64,000 nt of DNA from Aromatoleum toluclasticum ATCC 700605 (GCF_000378245.1 NZ_KB899499.1:124001-188000); one strand, 5' to 3'; counted from the stretch's first letter, positions 1 to 8,661 are shown. Made by a program: numbers and translations. The notes: generated by a model not told the origin, from the sequence alone.

Positions 1-349
1 GAATCTCGCCAAACAGGACGGCCACCTCGCCCGCACGCTGCTCGACCTGTCGCAGACCGCGACGATCAACGACAGCCTCAAGCTGGGCAAGGCCGTGCTC
101 AACGAACTGGGCGACATCAACACGCTGCACAAGGCACACGTCGAACAGGCCGGCTTCGCCGTGCTCAAGGCGCCGGACATCCCGTCCATCCTCGTGGAAA
201 CCGCATTCATCAGCAATCCCGAAGAAGAGCAGCGGCTCAACGACGACGCTTATCAGGACAAGATGGCGAACGCGATCCTGCGCGGACTGCGGCTCTATTT
301 CCGCGACAACCCGCCGATCGGCCGCACCAAGATCGCACAGCTGGACTGA
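1..349 (+). CDS. amiC: N-acetylmuramoyl-L-alanine amidase AmiC, C-terminal part
   Basis: Periplasmic zinc amidase that cleaves the bond between N-acetylmuramate and L-alanine in peptidoglycan during daughter-cell separation. Only the last ~115 codons are in the window; the frame is open from base 2. The Amidase_3 signature around the catalytic Glu ([12 protein letters not shown]) is intact, and the protein ends in a normal tail at the TGA at 347-349. The gene is therefore complete at its 3' end although accessory DNA begins within a few bases of the stop. In relatives I would expect mutL or miaA downstream; here a transposon-like end follows. Family assignment is from motifs. Confidence 0.93.
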   Translation, partial: NLAKQDGHLARTLLDLSQTATINDSLKLGKAVLNELGDINTLHKAHVEQAGFAVLKAPDIPSILVETAFISNPEEEQRLNDDAYQDKMANAILRGLRLYFRDNPPIGRTKIAQLD

Positions 350-360
350 TGGGTGACCCA

Positions 361-420
361 AATAAAGTCGTCACCTGGAGAATAAAGTCGTCACCTCTCA
401 AAATTAAGTCATGACGTCGA
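361..420 (+). repeat. Left-end array of three 20-bp repeats (putative TnsB sites)
   Basis: Bases 361-380 and 381-400 share AATAAAGTCGTCACCT exactly. Bases 401-420 begin AAATTAAGTCATGAC, a degenerate third copy at the same 20-bp period. The array begins only 12 bp past the amiC stop codon. Direct tandem sites with helical-scale spacing are typical of Tn7-family ends. Similar sequence in opposite orientation is found near 43,766-43,859. Confidence 0.65.
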
Positions 421-518
421 TACGCAGAGCCCCGGGGGCTTGCGTCTTCGTCAGCTAAGTCCAGCCCTAGCTTTGGCACGGGAGGTTCTGTGCAACGGTT
501 ACATCCGCGAGGCGGCGG

Positions 519-785
519 GCTGTCCGGGTCGTTGATTTCGCCCGAGAAGGCCACCAGCACGCTCAGCGTGTACTGCCGCTTCTCGACGTAGGCGGTGATA
601 GCCTTCTGCCAGCGCACCGCCTCCTTGCGACTCCCGACCACCACCATGGCCTTGGCCCGGCCGTTCAGGAGCGGCTGCACGCTCTCGCGGAAATGCTCCA
701 CCACCACCTGCACCTTCTGCGAGATGTTGTAGGGGTGGAGCCGTACCCACTGCATGATGCCCTTGAGTGCCTCGGACTTCTCGAC
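519..785 (-). pseudogene. Remnant of type I restriction enzyme HsdR
   Basis: The minus-strand reading contains about 89 residues typical of the HsdR helicase region: LHPYNISQKV, VVVEHFRESVQPLL, then AKAMVVVGSRKEAVRWQKA and VLVAFSGEIN. The flanking residues on both sides do not look like HsdR, and a full HsdR is around 1,000 aa. This is therefore a short fossil of a restriction gene with no start, nuclease domain or partner hsdM/hsdS. Its position just inside the left end suggests decay of earlier defence cargo. Confidence 0.75.
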
Positions 786-842
786 CTGCTGCGGCCCATC
801 GCACGGACAAGACGCAGGGGCTGCGGTCAAGAGCCACCGAGC

Positions 843-1118
843 CTACCCGCGCGTACGCGCCAACCACTCCTGGACAAGCCCCTGTTCCGCCACGCGCTCA
901 TAGCCTCGCCAACGCATCGAGCCCCCTTGTGCAGCAACAAGCACTGGCTCGTAGAGCTCTACCGGGGCAAAATCGCCCAACCATGGATTTCGCAACCGCA
1001 GTCGCTTTGCCCCGTGGGCGACGTCGAGCACGAAATCACCCGTGTACGTCGGTTGGCGTGCCACATCTTCGGACCCCAGGCGGGCCCCACCGCGCCGCAT
1101 CAGTCGGACGTCGTACAT
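843..1118 (-). CDS. Small hypothetical protein (91 aa)
   Basis: An open frame with protein-like composition beginning MYDVRLMRR and ending in a tryptophan-containing tail (YERVAEQGLVQEWLAR). A GAGG-like ribosome site (GAGGTGATGAGGGT) lies just before the ATG. No signal peptide or membrane segment is visible. The C-terminal GYERV...VQEWL pattern looks conserved to me, but I cannot name a family. It lies directly upstream of the hsdR remnant on the same strand. It could be real or a leftover from an older insertion. Confidence 0.45.
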   Translation of the reverse strand: MYDVRLMRRGGARLGSEDVARQPTYTGDFVLDVAHGAKRLRLRNPWLGDFAPVELYEPVLVAAQGGSMRWRGYERVAEQGLVQEWLARTRG

Positions 1119-1720
1119 ACCCTCATCACCTCAATACACCTACCCCCAGCCGACACTCTCGTATGTCATTACGGCAGTCCTAATACCCACTGACGACGGG
1201 AACCTCGTCGGCGCCGTTTTCCCTACATGTTTCGGCTGACGCACATCCCCCCCGCGCGACCAGCATGCTTCAAGACCGCTCCCCGTTTGGGCCGTCGAGC
1301 AGTGACAGGACGAAGCGAATTAAGCTATATTTTTGTACAGTTCTCTGCGGCGAGCAAGATAGTGACACGACGCGACATCGACATCAATCTCGTTCAACTC
1401 GACGAAGCAACCTTCGACGCCTGGATGAAGGCATTGCATCAGCACATCCCCTGGCTCCAAGCGAACCAGTGCATCACACCCTCGCACGCACTCCTGAACG
1501 CCGTTGGCACCCGAGCTCAGCATCTCCCCGACAGCTCCCTCGAACTTTCCGCAGAGGGCGTATTCGGCACGCGCTCATCGCGGGTCGTGCCATGTCAGCA
1601 GTGGTCGTGGTGTTAGGTGATGTTGCAGGTCTCTTCGATAACCGGAAGTCGCCTAGAATGGCCGCGACGCGCGATGAACCCCGCATCATCGAGTCAGCCA
1701 ACCACGGACTGAGCATACGG
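1119..1720. other. Gap upstream of the H-NS gene
   Basis: About 600 bp without a convincing gene. A plus-strand stretch near 1,371-1,580 translates into ordinary-looking sequence (NLVQLDEATFDAWMKALHQ) but has no good start or ribosome site and could be a gene remnant. AT-rich bases around 1,318-1,340 may belong to a promoter for the H-NS gene. No RNA gene is seen. Confidence 0.3.
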
Positions 1721-2197
1721 ATGACAAATCTCACCGGTTTTACCCTGCCGCAACTCAAACAACTCAAGGACCGCATCAGCAAGGAAATTGCAAAGCGTGA
1801 GATTGGCACCAAGACCTCCCTGCTGAAGCGGCTTCGCAAACTCGCAATGAGCGAAGGCCTCCGGCTTGAAGAGCTGCTCGGCGCACCACAGTCAGAGCGG
1901 TCGTCCTCCTCCAAACGGGGAGCGGTCATTCAGGCTGCCACTGCGTCCGCTTCGGCCAAGAAATCCACCCTCCCGCCGAAGTACGCGAACCCCAACAACC
2001 TGTCGCAAAGCTGGTCCGGCCGCGGACGGAAGCCGGGCTGGGTCGACGCCTGGCTCGCGAACGGTGGCACCCTCGATGCTCTCGAGAACGCTGCGCAGAC
2101 CGCAGCGAAGGGCCGCAGGCGGTCACCGGCCTCTCCGGCGGTGACGATGCCAACAGTACAGGTGGCCCCAGAAGCGGCTGCGGTTGCAGTCGATTGA
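1721..2197 (+). CDS. H-NS family nucleoid protein
   Basis: A 158-residue protein with the two-part H-NS layout. The N-terminal coiled-coil oligomerisation segment (TLPQLKQLKDRISKEIAKREI) spans residues ~8-60. After an Ala/Ser-rich linker comes the C-terminal DNA-binding domain with its signature (SQSWSGRGRKPGWVDAWL, about residues 86-105). Such proteins bind AT-rich, horizontally acquired DNA and repress it. Carried on this element it probably silences cargo or manages host cost. The open frame extends upstream but lacks family similarity there, so I place the start at the ATG at 1,721. The XRE gene follows 16 bp later. The C-terminal alanine/valine-rich tail is unremarkable. Confidence 0.85.
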   Translation: MTNLTGFTLPQLKQLKDRISKEIAKREIGTKTSLLKRLRKLAMSEGLRLEELLGAPQSERSSSSKRGAVIQAATASASAKKSTLPPKYANPNNLSQSWSGRGRKPGWVDAWLANGGTLDALENAAQTAAKGRRRSPASPAVTMPTVQVAPEAAAVAVD

Positions 2198-2213
2198 TAG
2201 GAGCGTAACGAAC

Positions 2214-2489
2214 ATGATGCAAGACACCGCATCTCCCTCGCCCCGGCGCAAGTCGAAACAACCGGCATTGCGGTTCAAGACGGGCGAGGATGTTCGTGAA
2301 TACCGAAAGAAATTGGGGCTGAACCAATCAGCGTTCTGGAGCCAAATTCACGTCACGCAGTCGGGCGGTTCAAGGTACGAGTCGGGGCGCAGTATTCCCA
2401 AGCCCGTGCAGGTGCTGCTTCACTTGGCATACGGCACGACTAAGCAGGCTCAGGACATGCTCGCTTGGTTGCGAGCGGACAGGTCCTGA
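2214..2489 (+). CDS. XRE-family helix-turn-helix regulator
   Basis: A 91-aa DNA-binding protein. Residues ~25-80 form a lambda-repressor-like HTH (VREYRKKLGLNQSAFWSQIHVTQ, then SRYESGRSIPKPV). An AGGAG box at 2,199-2,203 sets the start at the ATG at 2,214. It sits 16 bp after the H-NS gene, so the two are probably one transcript and may be a regulator pair for the left part of the element. No toxin partner is adjacent. Confidence 0.8.
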   Translation: MMQDTASPSPRRKSKQPALRFKTGEDVREYRKKLGLNQSAFWSQIHVTQSGGSRYESGRSIPKPVQVLLHLAYGTTKQAQDMLAWLRADRS

Positions 2490-2517
2490 CACGCTGACGA
2501 CAACGCGAGGCAAAACC

Positions 2518-3204
2518 ATGTGCGGCAGGTATGCGCTGTATGGACCGGTCTCGCGCCTGCATGAGCAGTTCTCGGCCGACATCGACGACCTGCCCCTCGA
2601 CTGGGGGCCGCGTTACAACGCAGCGCCCATGCAGATGCTCCCGGTGATTCGCCAGCGCCCGACAGGAGAATGTGTCGCCCATCTTCTACGCTGGGGGCTG
2701 GTGCCGAGCTGGTCGAAGGACGAAAGCATCGCAACAAAGCTCATCAATGCGCGCGGCGAAACGCTCGCTGAAAAGCCGAGTTTCCGGGCGGCCTTCAAGA
2801 GCCGCCGCTGCGTCATCCCGGCGTCAGGTTTCTATGAATGGCGGCAACTCGCGGGGGGAAAACAACCCTACTTCATTACGCCGTCCAATGACGAATTGTT
2901 CGGATTCGCGGGTTTGTGGGAACGCTGGAGCAAGCCCGACGGCGAGCTGCTCGACACTTTTACGGTCATCACCACTGACGCAAACGATGCGATGCGCCCG
3001 TTGCATGAGCGCATGCCCGTCATCTTGCAGCCCGATGACTACACGCTCTGGTTATCCAAAGCGACGGAACCCGACCTCGCCCGGCAACTTGTCGCCCCGT
3101 GCTCGGATTCGATGTTGCGCATCTACCCCGTCTCGAAGGCCGTCGGCAACGCGAGGAACGAGGGGCCAAGCCTCGTTGAACCTGTAGAGCTACCGCCTGC
3201 ATAG
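2518..3204 (+). CDS. yedK: SOS response-associated peptidase YedK / HMCES-type
   Basis: A 228-aa SRAP-domain protein. It begins MCGRYAL, where Cys2 becomes the N-terminal residue that crosslinks to abasic sites in single-stranded DNA. The other SRAP hallmarks are present: NAAPMQ, WGLVPSW, NARGE, and ASGFYEWR with the catalytic Glu. A late HERMPV motif carries the conserved His. Length matches E. coli YedK (222 aa). In defence islands this protein often travels with other nucleic-acid enzymes. It lies 28 bp after the XRE gene and may share its transcript. Confidence 0.93.
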   Translation: MCGRYALYGPVSRLHEQFSADIDDLPLDWGPRYNAAPMQMLPVIRQRPTGECVAHLLRWGLVPSWSKDESIATKLINARGETLAEKPSFRAAFKSRRCVIPASGFYEWRQLAGGKQPYFITPSNDELFGFAGLWERWSKPDGELLDTFTVITTDANDAMRPLHERMPVILQPDDYTLWLSKATEPDLARQLVAPCSDSMLRIYPVSKAVGNARNEGPSLVEPVELPPA

Positions 3205-3344
3205 CAGCCAGTTGTCCCCATTCTTTGTGGATAACGATGGGGGTTTCTGACGGCTATGTGTCACAAACCATTGAACTTGTATCACTTTCACCCTGTTGCC
3301 TAATCATGAGGCAACCGATTTCGCCCATCTTCCCCTTGCCGCCC

Positions 3345-3848
3345 ATGCAATACCAACATCTCATCCTGCCTGCAGCCTTTGCGCTTCTCATCGCGGCGAC
3401 GTCCGCCCTTGCCGATACCTACACCGGACGCGTGGTCGGTGTGACTGACGGCGACACGCTCACCGTCCTGGACCACGACTACATTCAACACAAGGTCCGC
3501 CTGAGTGGCATCGATGCCCCGGAAAAATCCCAGCCTTTTGGCCAGGTATCACGCCAACACCTCGCGAGCTTGGTATTCGGCAAAACCGTCACCGTGGATG
3601 CGTACAAGGAGGACCGCTACGGCCGAACAATCGGCAAGGTGCTGCTCGACGGCATGGATGCGAACCTCGCGCAGGTGCGAGCGGGGCTGGCGTGGCATTA
3701 CAAGCAGTATGAGCGCGAGCAGGAAGCCGAAGACCGGCGAACCTACGCGAGTACCGAGAGTGAAGCGCGCGACGAGCGCCGGGGGCTGTGGAAGGACCCG
3801 CACGCAATGGCTCCATGGGAATTTCGGCGTGCTCGGCGCGAGCAGTAG
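3345..3848 (+). CDS. Secreted thermonuclease-like (SNase-fold) nuclease
   Basis: A 167-aa protein with a predicted signal peptide (hydrophobic ILPAAFALLIAATSALA, cleavage before DTY) followed by a staphylococcal-nuclease domain. Motifs: VVGVTDGDTLTV (metal-binding Asp), VRLSGIDAPEK (catalytic Arg), DRYGRTIGKV (second catalytic Arg with acidic neighbour) and the closing AxRRGLW. It probably degrades DNA or RNA in the periplasm or outside the cell. An earlier in-frame ATG exists at 3,306; 3,345 puts the signal peptide at the true N-terminus. Neither start has a strong ribosome site. Confidence 0.88.
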   Translation: MQYQHLILPAAFALLIAATSALADTYTGRVVGVTDGDTLTVLDHDYIQHKVRLSGIDAPEKSQPFGQVSRQHLASLVFGKTVTVDAYKEDRYGRTIGKVLLDGMDANLAQVRAGLAWHYKQYEREQEAEDRRTYASTESEARDERRGLWKDPHAMAPWEFRRARREQ

Positions 3849-3869
3849 CGCCCACGCATCGCGCGCCAC

Positions 3870-4385
3870 TCATCGACACAACACCTCAAGCTTTTCCCGG
3901 AGTTCCTCCTGAACTTCCACCGGCCCTAGACCGCGCGTGGAATCCGTGAGCACAAGATGCTCGCGGTGCTCATCCGCCCATCCGTCACCCATGTCATCAA
4001 TCGCAAGCCAGCGCGAGTGCTGATGCCGCCGCACATTCAGAATAATCTGCTCATAACGGGTCAGAAAAACCCAATCCCTGGGTCCCTGTCGGTGCCACGT
4101 CGCCCCGACCACACGCCGCTGCAGCCCTTCTGGCAGCCAGCCGCGGGCGACGTCAAAGCCAAGCACCCGCACCCAGGACGTGGAAAGGACAATCTGCAGC
4201 TCGGAGTAGGGAATAAGGTACTCGTCGAGGAGAGGTGCCCACTCGAAGAGCGCCACGCCCTCGGCATAGAGCACAATTTCGCCGCGGACGCGGTAGACCG
4301 CGTCCGGATGCAGGACGCCGTCGAAATCGAGGAATAGCGTGGGAGCCTCCGGGTCACGTTTTGGTCGCATAGTCGAAATCAACAT
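3870..4385 (-). CDS. HAD-domain protein (DFDGVLHP type)
   Basis: A 171-aa protein starting with the HAD nucleophile motif TLFLDFDGVLHPD. A second conserved block (LQIVLSTSWV) and a late acidic block (WLAIDDMGDGW) match motifs II and IV of the small HAD domain found in Swiss-Army-Knife RNA-repair proteins and stand-alone relatives. It probably acts as a phosphatase, possibly on nucleic-acid ends or nucleotides; the substrate is unknown. An alternative start lies at 4,370. It is convergent with the nuclease gene on its left. Confidence 0.78.
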   Translation of the reverse strand: MLISTMRPKRDPEAPTLFLDFDGVLHPDAVYRVRGEIVLYAEGVALFEWAPLLDEYLIPYSELQIVLSTSWVRVLGFDVARGWLPEGLQRRVVGATWHRQGPRDWVFLTRYEQIILNVRRHQHSRWLAIDDMGDGWADEHREHLVLTDSTRGLGPVEVQEELREKLEVLCR

Positions 4386-4481
4386 GGGTCATCGAACGCG
4401 CCGAGAGCGAGCTGGAGGACGACAAGCTGGGACGAGAGGTGCCTCGGCCACGCCCGCCACCCAGGGGCTACGCATCCTGTC

Positions 4482-4712
4482 TCATCCACCAGAGAAGGCA
4501 ACAGCGCCAGTCGCTGAGGAACCACCTCTGCTGTACGTGACGGTCTGGAGCTTCCTCCGGGAGACACGCTCCTTTGCGGAGTAATCCAGTACACGCAGGC
4601 CCCATACATCCTCGCGCCGAATTCCTCCGGCCTGGGGCCGCTTCCCGCCCAGCACGGGATTCCACTCGTAGCCCCCGGAGGCCGGGGTGATGCAGTATGA
4701 GCTAATCGGCAT
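4482..4712 (-). CDS. Hypothetical protein (76 aa) paired with the BPSL0761-like gene
   Basis: The ATG lies 5 bp after the stop of the gene at 4,718-4,906, so the two are probably translated from one message. The product (MPISSYCITPASGGYEWN..., later REDVWGLRVLDYS) has ordinary composition but matches no family I recognise, and has no membrane segment. The last ~20 residues are Gly/Ser/Ala-rich. A real accessory gene is likelier than chance because of the tight spacing, but certainty is modest. Confidence 0.45.
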   Translation of the reverse strand: MPISSYCITPASGGYEWNPVLGGKRPQAGGIRREDVWGLRVLDYSAKERVSRRKLQTVTYSRGGSSATGAVAFSGG

Positions 4713-4717
4713 ACGGG

Positions 4718-4906
4718 TCAGCGAATAGCTGGGGGCAATGCGATGCGGCGATGGATAGGTCCGCCGCACTGGGGGTGCCGAAGCAGCGTACGCGCCTGCT
4801 CCCGAATGTCTTCGGGCACGCCCGCACACTTCGTCGAGTCGAGTAGTGCGCGAAGAAACTGCTCGGTACGTAAGACAGCCCGAGTGCGCTCGTCAGGCAT
4901 TGTCAT
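4718..4906 (-). CDS. BPSL0761-family small protein
   Basis: A 62-aa protein beginning MTMPDERTRAVLRTEQFLRALL, with a helical middle (VPEDIREQARTLLRHPQ) that matches my memory of the BPSL0761 family. These are short proteins of unknown function common in betaproteobacterial accessory regions, usually near mobile elements. No catalytic motif is visible. It is followed closely by a 76-aa frame on the same strand. Confidence 0.6.
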   Translation of the reverse strand: MTMPDERTRAVLRTEQFLRALLDSTKCAGVPEDIREQARTLLRHPQCGGPIHRRIALPPAIR

Positions 4907-5281
4907 CAGCGGAACTCCGTCGGCGTCGCTTAGATGGCGGATTCAGTTCCCTACGGCATCCGCCCCCTGCGCCTCTCGTCTCGATTGTTGTTTGCAGCAC
5001 CGCTCCTCCTCAACCGCATGCTCCTTTGGAAAAAAGTATGCGCTGAGACGCGGGGGATTGAAAGCGGGAAATAAACCGTAAGGTCTTGGTTATATTGATG
5101 TTATTTCTGGCAGGTGGAGGACTTTTCTGGCAAGTGGTACCGGTGCGTTAAGCATTTGCACCCGGCTCGGACGTCAGCCGCACTCTCGAACGTCCTTCGC
5201 ACCGCGGCCGCCTCGCGCTCAAGTCTCTTGAACCTCAGCCGTATGGCTGCAGCGCCCGGAAAATCCGTCAGGCCGCAATGC
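4907..5281. other. Gap with a pair of 20-bp-spaced direct repeats
   Basis: No gene seen. Bases 5,104-5,117 and 5,124-5,137 read TTTCTGGCAGGTGG and TTTCTGGCAAGTGG, one mismatch in 14, exactly 20 bp apart. The spacing equals that of the left-end array of this element but the sequence differs. It may be a leftover end of a different transposon, or protein-binding sites. The rest appears non-coding. Confidence 0.4.
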
Positions 5282-6406
5282 TCAGGTGCTCAATTCCGCC
5301 CGTGAGGACCCTTTCGGTGCAGCCGGCGCTCCGCCCAGCCCGTAGAGGCGCTCGACCGTCCGGGCAACGTCATATCCGTGGGCAGCCAATCGGTCGAATT
5401 CAACGGCTCTCAGGCGCCTCAAAGTTGTGGGGAACAAAGCCGCGTACTCGGCATTGGGGCAATCCGCTGCAGCCGTCACCGGTTGGCTGATGTAGAGGAA
5501 GGCCCCTCGGTGGCCACCGCCTTGGACGTAGTTGGCGAAGGCCCGGACCCGTAGGGCACGCGCCTGGTCCGACATGATGTCGGCCACACGCTTCAGACGA
5601 AATGGGTTCAGCGGCCCAAGCGAGAAGCCCTTGGGCAAAGGCGAGCCTGCATCCGACACGATGATGCAGTCGTCGCGCTGCTTCGATTTCTGCTTCCCGG
5701 AGTCGAAAAATGGCTCTAGGCCTAGATTGTCATAGACGCCCCCATCGTAGAGGTGCAGGCGTGCATGTTTCGGAGTTACATACTGTTCAGAGCCAGGAGG
5801 CGCGTCCCAAGGACGTTTTCGCCATTTGTGGTTCGCGGCATTGAGCGCGAGGGGCCCAAACCCTCCCGGAAAAGCTGCGGACACCGCGAGCGCGCTGGCC
5901 AGAGGGAAGCCGGCTGCGGAGGCATAGCCGAGTTCGTAGTCGCCGAAATCGTGCCTCTTGAACCTGAAGCGCTTGCCGTTCTCAGCGGTCGTTCCGTTGA
6001 TGGACCACTCGGGCACGGCCGGCAAATCACTGAGATGGCAGTCAATCCCCCACTCGGCCGACAGCGCCTGAGCGAGAAGATTGGCGCGCGACAACGCGAA
6101 GCGCAGATTCCATGGATTGCAGAGCTGCCTCAATGCCCCCCACTGAAGACTTCGCGCGCAGAGCCTCTCCCGCAAGGCGGGATAAACTGCGGACAGGAAC
6201 TGCTCCGACGAGGGCCACACCAGCCCGCATTCCTGATAGACCAACCCCGTGACCAGACTGCCCCCGGACACGGTCGAAATGCGGGCCACGCGTTCGAGTA
6301 ACCGAAGCTCGGACATGCACTTCAGCACGCCCAGATGAAACACCATCGCGCGGATGCCTCCACCCGACAGTGCCAGCGAAATATCCTGCGTCTCCTGCTC
6401 ACTCAC
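5282..6406 (-). CDS. Patatin-like phospholipase (candidate effector)
   Basis: A 374-aa patatin-fold lipase. The oxyanion-hole loop is LSGGGIR (residues 14-19). The nucleophile elbow is STVSGGS (Ser near 47), and the dyad Asp lies in LYDGGVYDNLG in the second half. No signal peptide is seen, so it is probably cytoplasmic and acts on the inner membrane. The GTG start overlaps the TGA of the E2-E1-JAB gene (GTGA), so translation is coupled. Patatins of this kind (CapV) are membrane-degrading effectors in CBASS. By context I infer a killing effector for this operon. No transmembrane or nucleotide-binding segment is obvious. Confidence 0.88.
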   Translation of the reverse strand: MSEQETQDISLALSGGGIRAMVFHLGVLKCMSELRLLERVARISTVSGGSLVTGLVYQECGLVWPSSEQFLSAVYPALRERLCARSLQWGALRQLCNPWNLRFALSRANLLAQALSAEWGIDCHLSDLPAVPEWSINGTTAENGKRFRFKRHDFGDYELGYASAAGFPLASALAVSAAFPGGFGPLALNAANHKWRKRPWDAPPGSEQYVTPKHARLHLYDGGVYDNLGLEPFFDSGKQKSKQRDDCIIVSDAGSPLPKGFSLGPLNPFRLKRVADIMSDQARALRVRAFANYVQGGGHRGAFLYISQPVTAAADCPNAEYAALFPTTLRRLRAVEFDRLAAHGYDVARTVERLYGLGGAPAAPKGSSRAELST

Positions 6407-8661
6407 CGCGCAAGGTCTCCTCGAAGCACTGCGATTTCCTGCTCGCCAGCGATTAGCTGGACCGCTGGCAACCCCTCTTCCGCCATGCCCGATGCCAGAT
6501 AGCCAAGCTGTACGAGGTCGTCGGAGCTCGGTTTGGCTCTGGAGCCCGGCGGATGGCTATGCCATTCCCCAACATAGCCGACGACCATTCCCGTTCGTTC
6601 TCGTGCCTGGACAACCGCCTCCTTCACACCCGCGACTCCACGTTCGAAGCCTTGCGGTGAACCGCGGCTGTCCGGAGGCGCGGGCAAGGCGTCCACGAGC
6701 ACCACCATGCCGACGTTGAGGTCGTAGTAGCCAAGGAGAACTCCACCGGTTTCGTTCGGGAAGGCCGCGGAACGCATGGAATAAAGCTTCTTCCGCAGTC
6801 CCTCGTCAAGGAAGAGGTCGAGCTCCCCGAAGGAAAGGCGGATTTCCGGTTCCGGCTCGAGACGAAAGGCGCTTGTCGCTCCACTCTCCGGTTCATGCCG
6901 CCATATCCGGATTGCCGCCCCCTGCGTCTGCGTGACATTCCGTACGTGCTCGGCCAGCGTGCTCGCGTGGCTTAACACCCGCCAATATGGCATCACCAGA
7001 GAAATGTCCCGACAGCCGGCGCCGCTCCAGAAGGTCCCGGCGTGCCCCACCAAGTGGGTTTCTCCCCAAGGGTTATTGATGGCGGCCCGGTAATACTGAG
7101 CCTCGAGGGTCCCCAGCCGAATGGTCCTCGCGCCGTCCTCCGCCATCAGGACGGCGTCGTTGCCGCTCGGCGTGATGAATACCGATACATGACGAGCCAA
7201 GCCGTCACGACGGCTGGCGAGCCGCGGGTAGTCAAGCGTGGTCGAACAATCGACCACAAGTTCCTGGTCGCGCAGGGCGGCTTCCAGCTTGTCGCATGAC
7301 GTCGTGCAGGCATCCACTTCCAGAACTTCCAGCGTGCCAGCCCCGTTGGTCGCGGCGTCGAACAGCTCGCGTGCGGCCACCACCTTGGGGCGCCCGACAT
7401 GCCCGGCGAAGGCGGAGTGCCGTGACAGGTTGTGCGGCTTGACGTGGTCGTTGTCGACGACAGTCCAGGCTCCCCAGCCACTGCGCGCCCACATGTCGAG
7501 CATCGAGCTCCCCAACGAGCCAACGCCAATCAATGTCCCGGCCGGCCCTTCATCTTCAATGCCGGACTGTCTGCGGGCGGCTGCGCGAGTGTTGAACTGG
7601 TGCACCTCCATCGCGAAGATAGGATGCCGACGCCAGGCTTCTGTGTCGTCGGCTGCCTGCAGGATGCTGACGTTTCGGTACGCTTTCCCGGCGTGCTCCA
7701 TGTATGCGCCCGTGTCCCATCCTAGCTGTAGGCCGCCCACCAGGACCGCAAAGGCCTTAATTTGGACGGATTCGGGCAACGCCTCCTCCTCTCGGCACAC
7801 TGGGATACGAAGCAGGATGACGGCCAGCTTGTCGTCATCGGTGATGGCGACCCCGTCACTGGTGATGCGCTTGTCCAAGGTCTTACGCAGGGCATCAAGG
7901 AGACCGAAGCCGCGCTCGGTGAGAACATCGGCCAACTCACCGAGGGTAGGTGGATGATGGTCACGAAATCCATGAGTGACCGGGGGTAGTGTCAGCTCGA
8001 AGTACGCAATCGCTTCGTTCGCCTCAACATGCTGGGTGGAAACACCATGCAAGAACGAGGTGAACTTTCCGTCCGCTCGTGCGTCAGCTCGGGTCACAAT
8101 AAACCGGCACGACGGGTCCTCCCGGAGCTGTTCGAAGTTCCAGGGGAGCACCAACTCATACGGGGACGCGAAAAAGGGTTGCTCAACCGGCTGGTCCGCG
8201 GCGTGCAAGGCGTCGCTTGCGCTGCTCTCCAACCACCACTGAATGCGGCGCAGGAAGTTCTCAGCCGTCCAGGTACGCAGCACGGCCCGCTTGGGCTCGA
8301 AGTAGAGACACAGGCTCGTTGGGTCCCCGTCGGGTACGACGTTCTCGTGCATCAGCCTCGGGAAATCGGCACGTAGCGCACGGATGTCTGGAAGCCCATC
8401 CCCGTCGGCAGAGAGCAAAATCGCCAAACGCTCCCGAAACCGGATGCCGTGCCGGTTTCGGGACGGGACCCCGTGGCACTCCACGTCCACGACCAAGGCG
8501 TCCTGCCACAGAGCGACCTCGTCGCCGTTCCTGAGGACCTCAACCAGCGCGAAATCCTTGTTGCGCTCAATAGCCACCAGCAGCGAATGGGAACGACGGG
8601 AGGTAAGAGACTCCGCCGCGACGGACGAGAATCCGGGGAGTTCGAGGAATTCGTTCTCCAT
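6403..8661 (-). CDS. E2-E1-JAB fusion protein (ubiquitin-transfer-like)
   Basis: A 752-aa three-domain fusion. Residues ~1-180 form an E2-like domain with the bacterial motif TSLCLYF (candidate catalytic Cys118) and a downstream WWLESSA helix. Residues ~370-580 form an E1/ThiF domain with nucleotide loop GVGSLG (379-384), VVDNDHV and PHNLSRH; Cys550 (SGAGCRD) is a candidate thioester cysteine. Residues ~630-752 form a JAB/JAMM isopeptidase with Glu637 (NETGG), HSHP (701-704) and Asp714. In CBASS type II the E2-E1 and JAB domains are separate proteins (Cap2, Cap3). The ATG overlaps the upstream TGA (TGATG); the open frame extends 22 codons further but inside the MBL gene. Confidence 0.9.
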   Translation of the reverse strand: MENEFLELPGFSSVAAESLTSRRSHSLLVAIERNKDFALVEVLRNGDEVALWQDALVVDVECHGVPSRNRHGIRFRERLAILLSADGDGLPDIRALRADFPRLMHENVVPDGDPTSLCLYFEPKRAVLRTWTAENFLRRIQWWLESSASDALHAADQPVEQPFFASPYELVLPWNFEQLREDPSCRFIVTRADARADGKFTSFLHGVSTQHVEANEAIAYFELTLPPVTHGFRDHHPPTLGELADVLTERGFGLLDALRKTLDKRITSDGVAITDDDKLAVILLRIPVCREEEALPESVQIKAFAVLVGGLQLGWDTGAYMEHAGKAYRNVSILQAADDTEAWRRHPIFAMEVHQFNTRAAARRQSGIEDEGPAGTLIGVGSLGSSMLDMWARSGWGAWTVVDNDHVKPHNLSRHSAFAGHVGRPKVVAARELFDAATNGAGTLEVLEVDACTTSCDKLEAALRDQELVVDCSTTLDYPRLASRRDGLARHVSVFITPSGNDAVLMAEDGARTIRLGTLEAQYYRAAINNPWGETHLVGHAGTFWSGAGCRDISLVMPYWRVLSHASTLAEHVRNVTQTQGAAIRIWRHEPESGATSAFRLEPEPEIRLSFGELDLFLDEGLRKKLYSMRSAAFPNETGGVLLGYYDLNVGMVVLVDALPAPPDSRGSPQGFERGVAGVKEAVVQARERTGMVVGYVGEWHSHPPGSRAKPSSDDLVQLGYLASGMAEEGLPAVQLIAGEQEIAVLRGDLAR

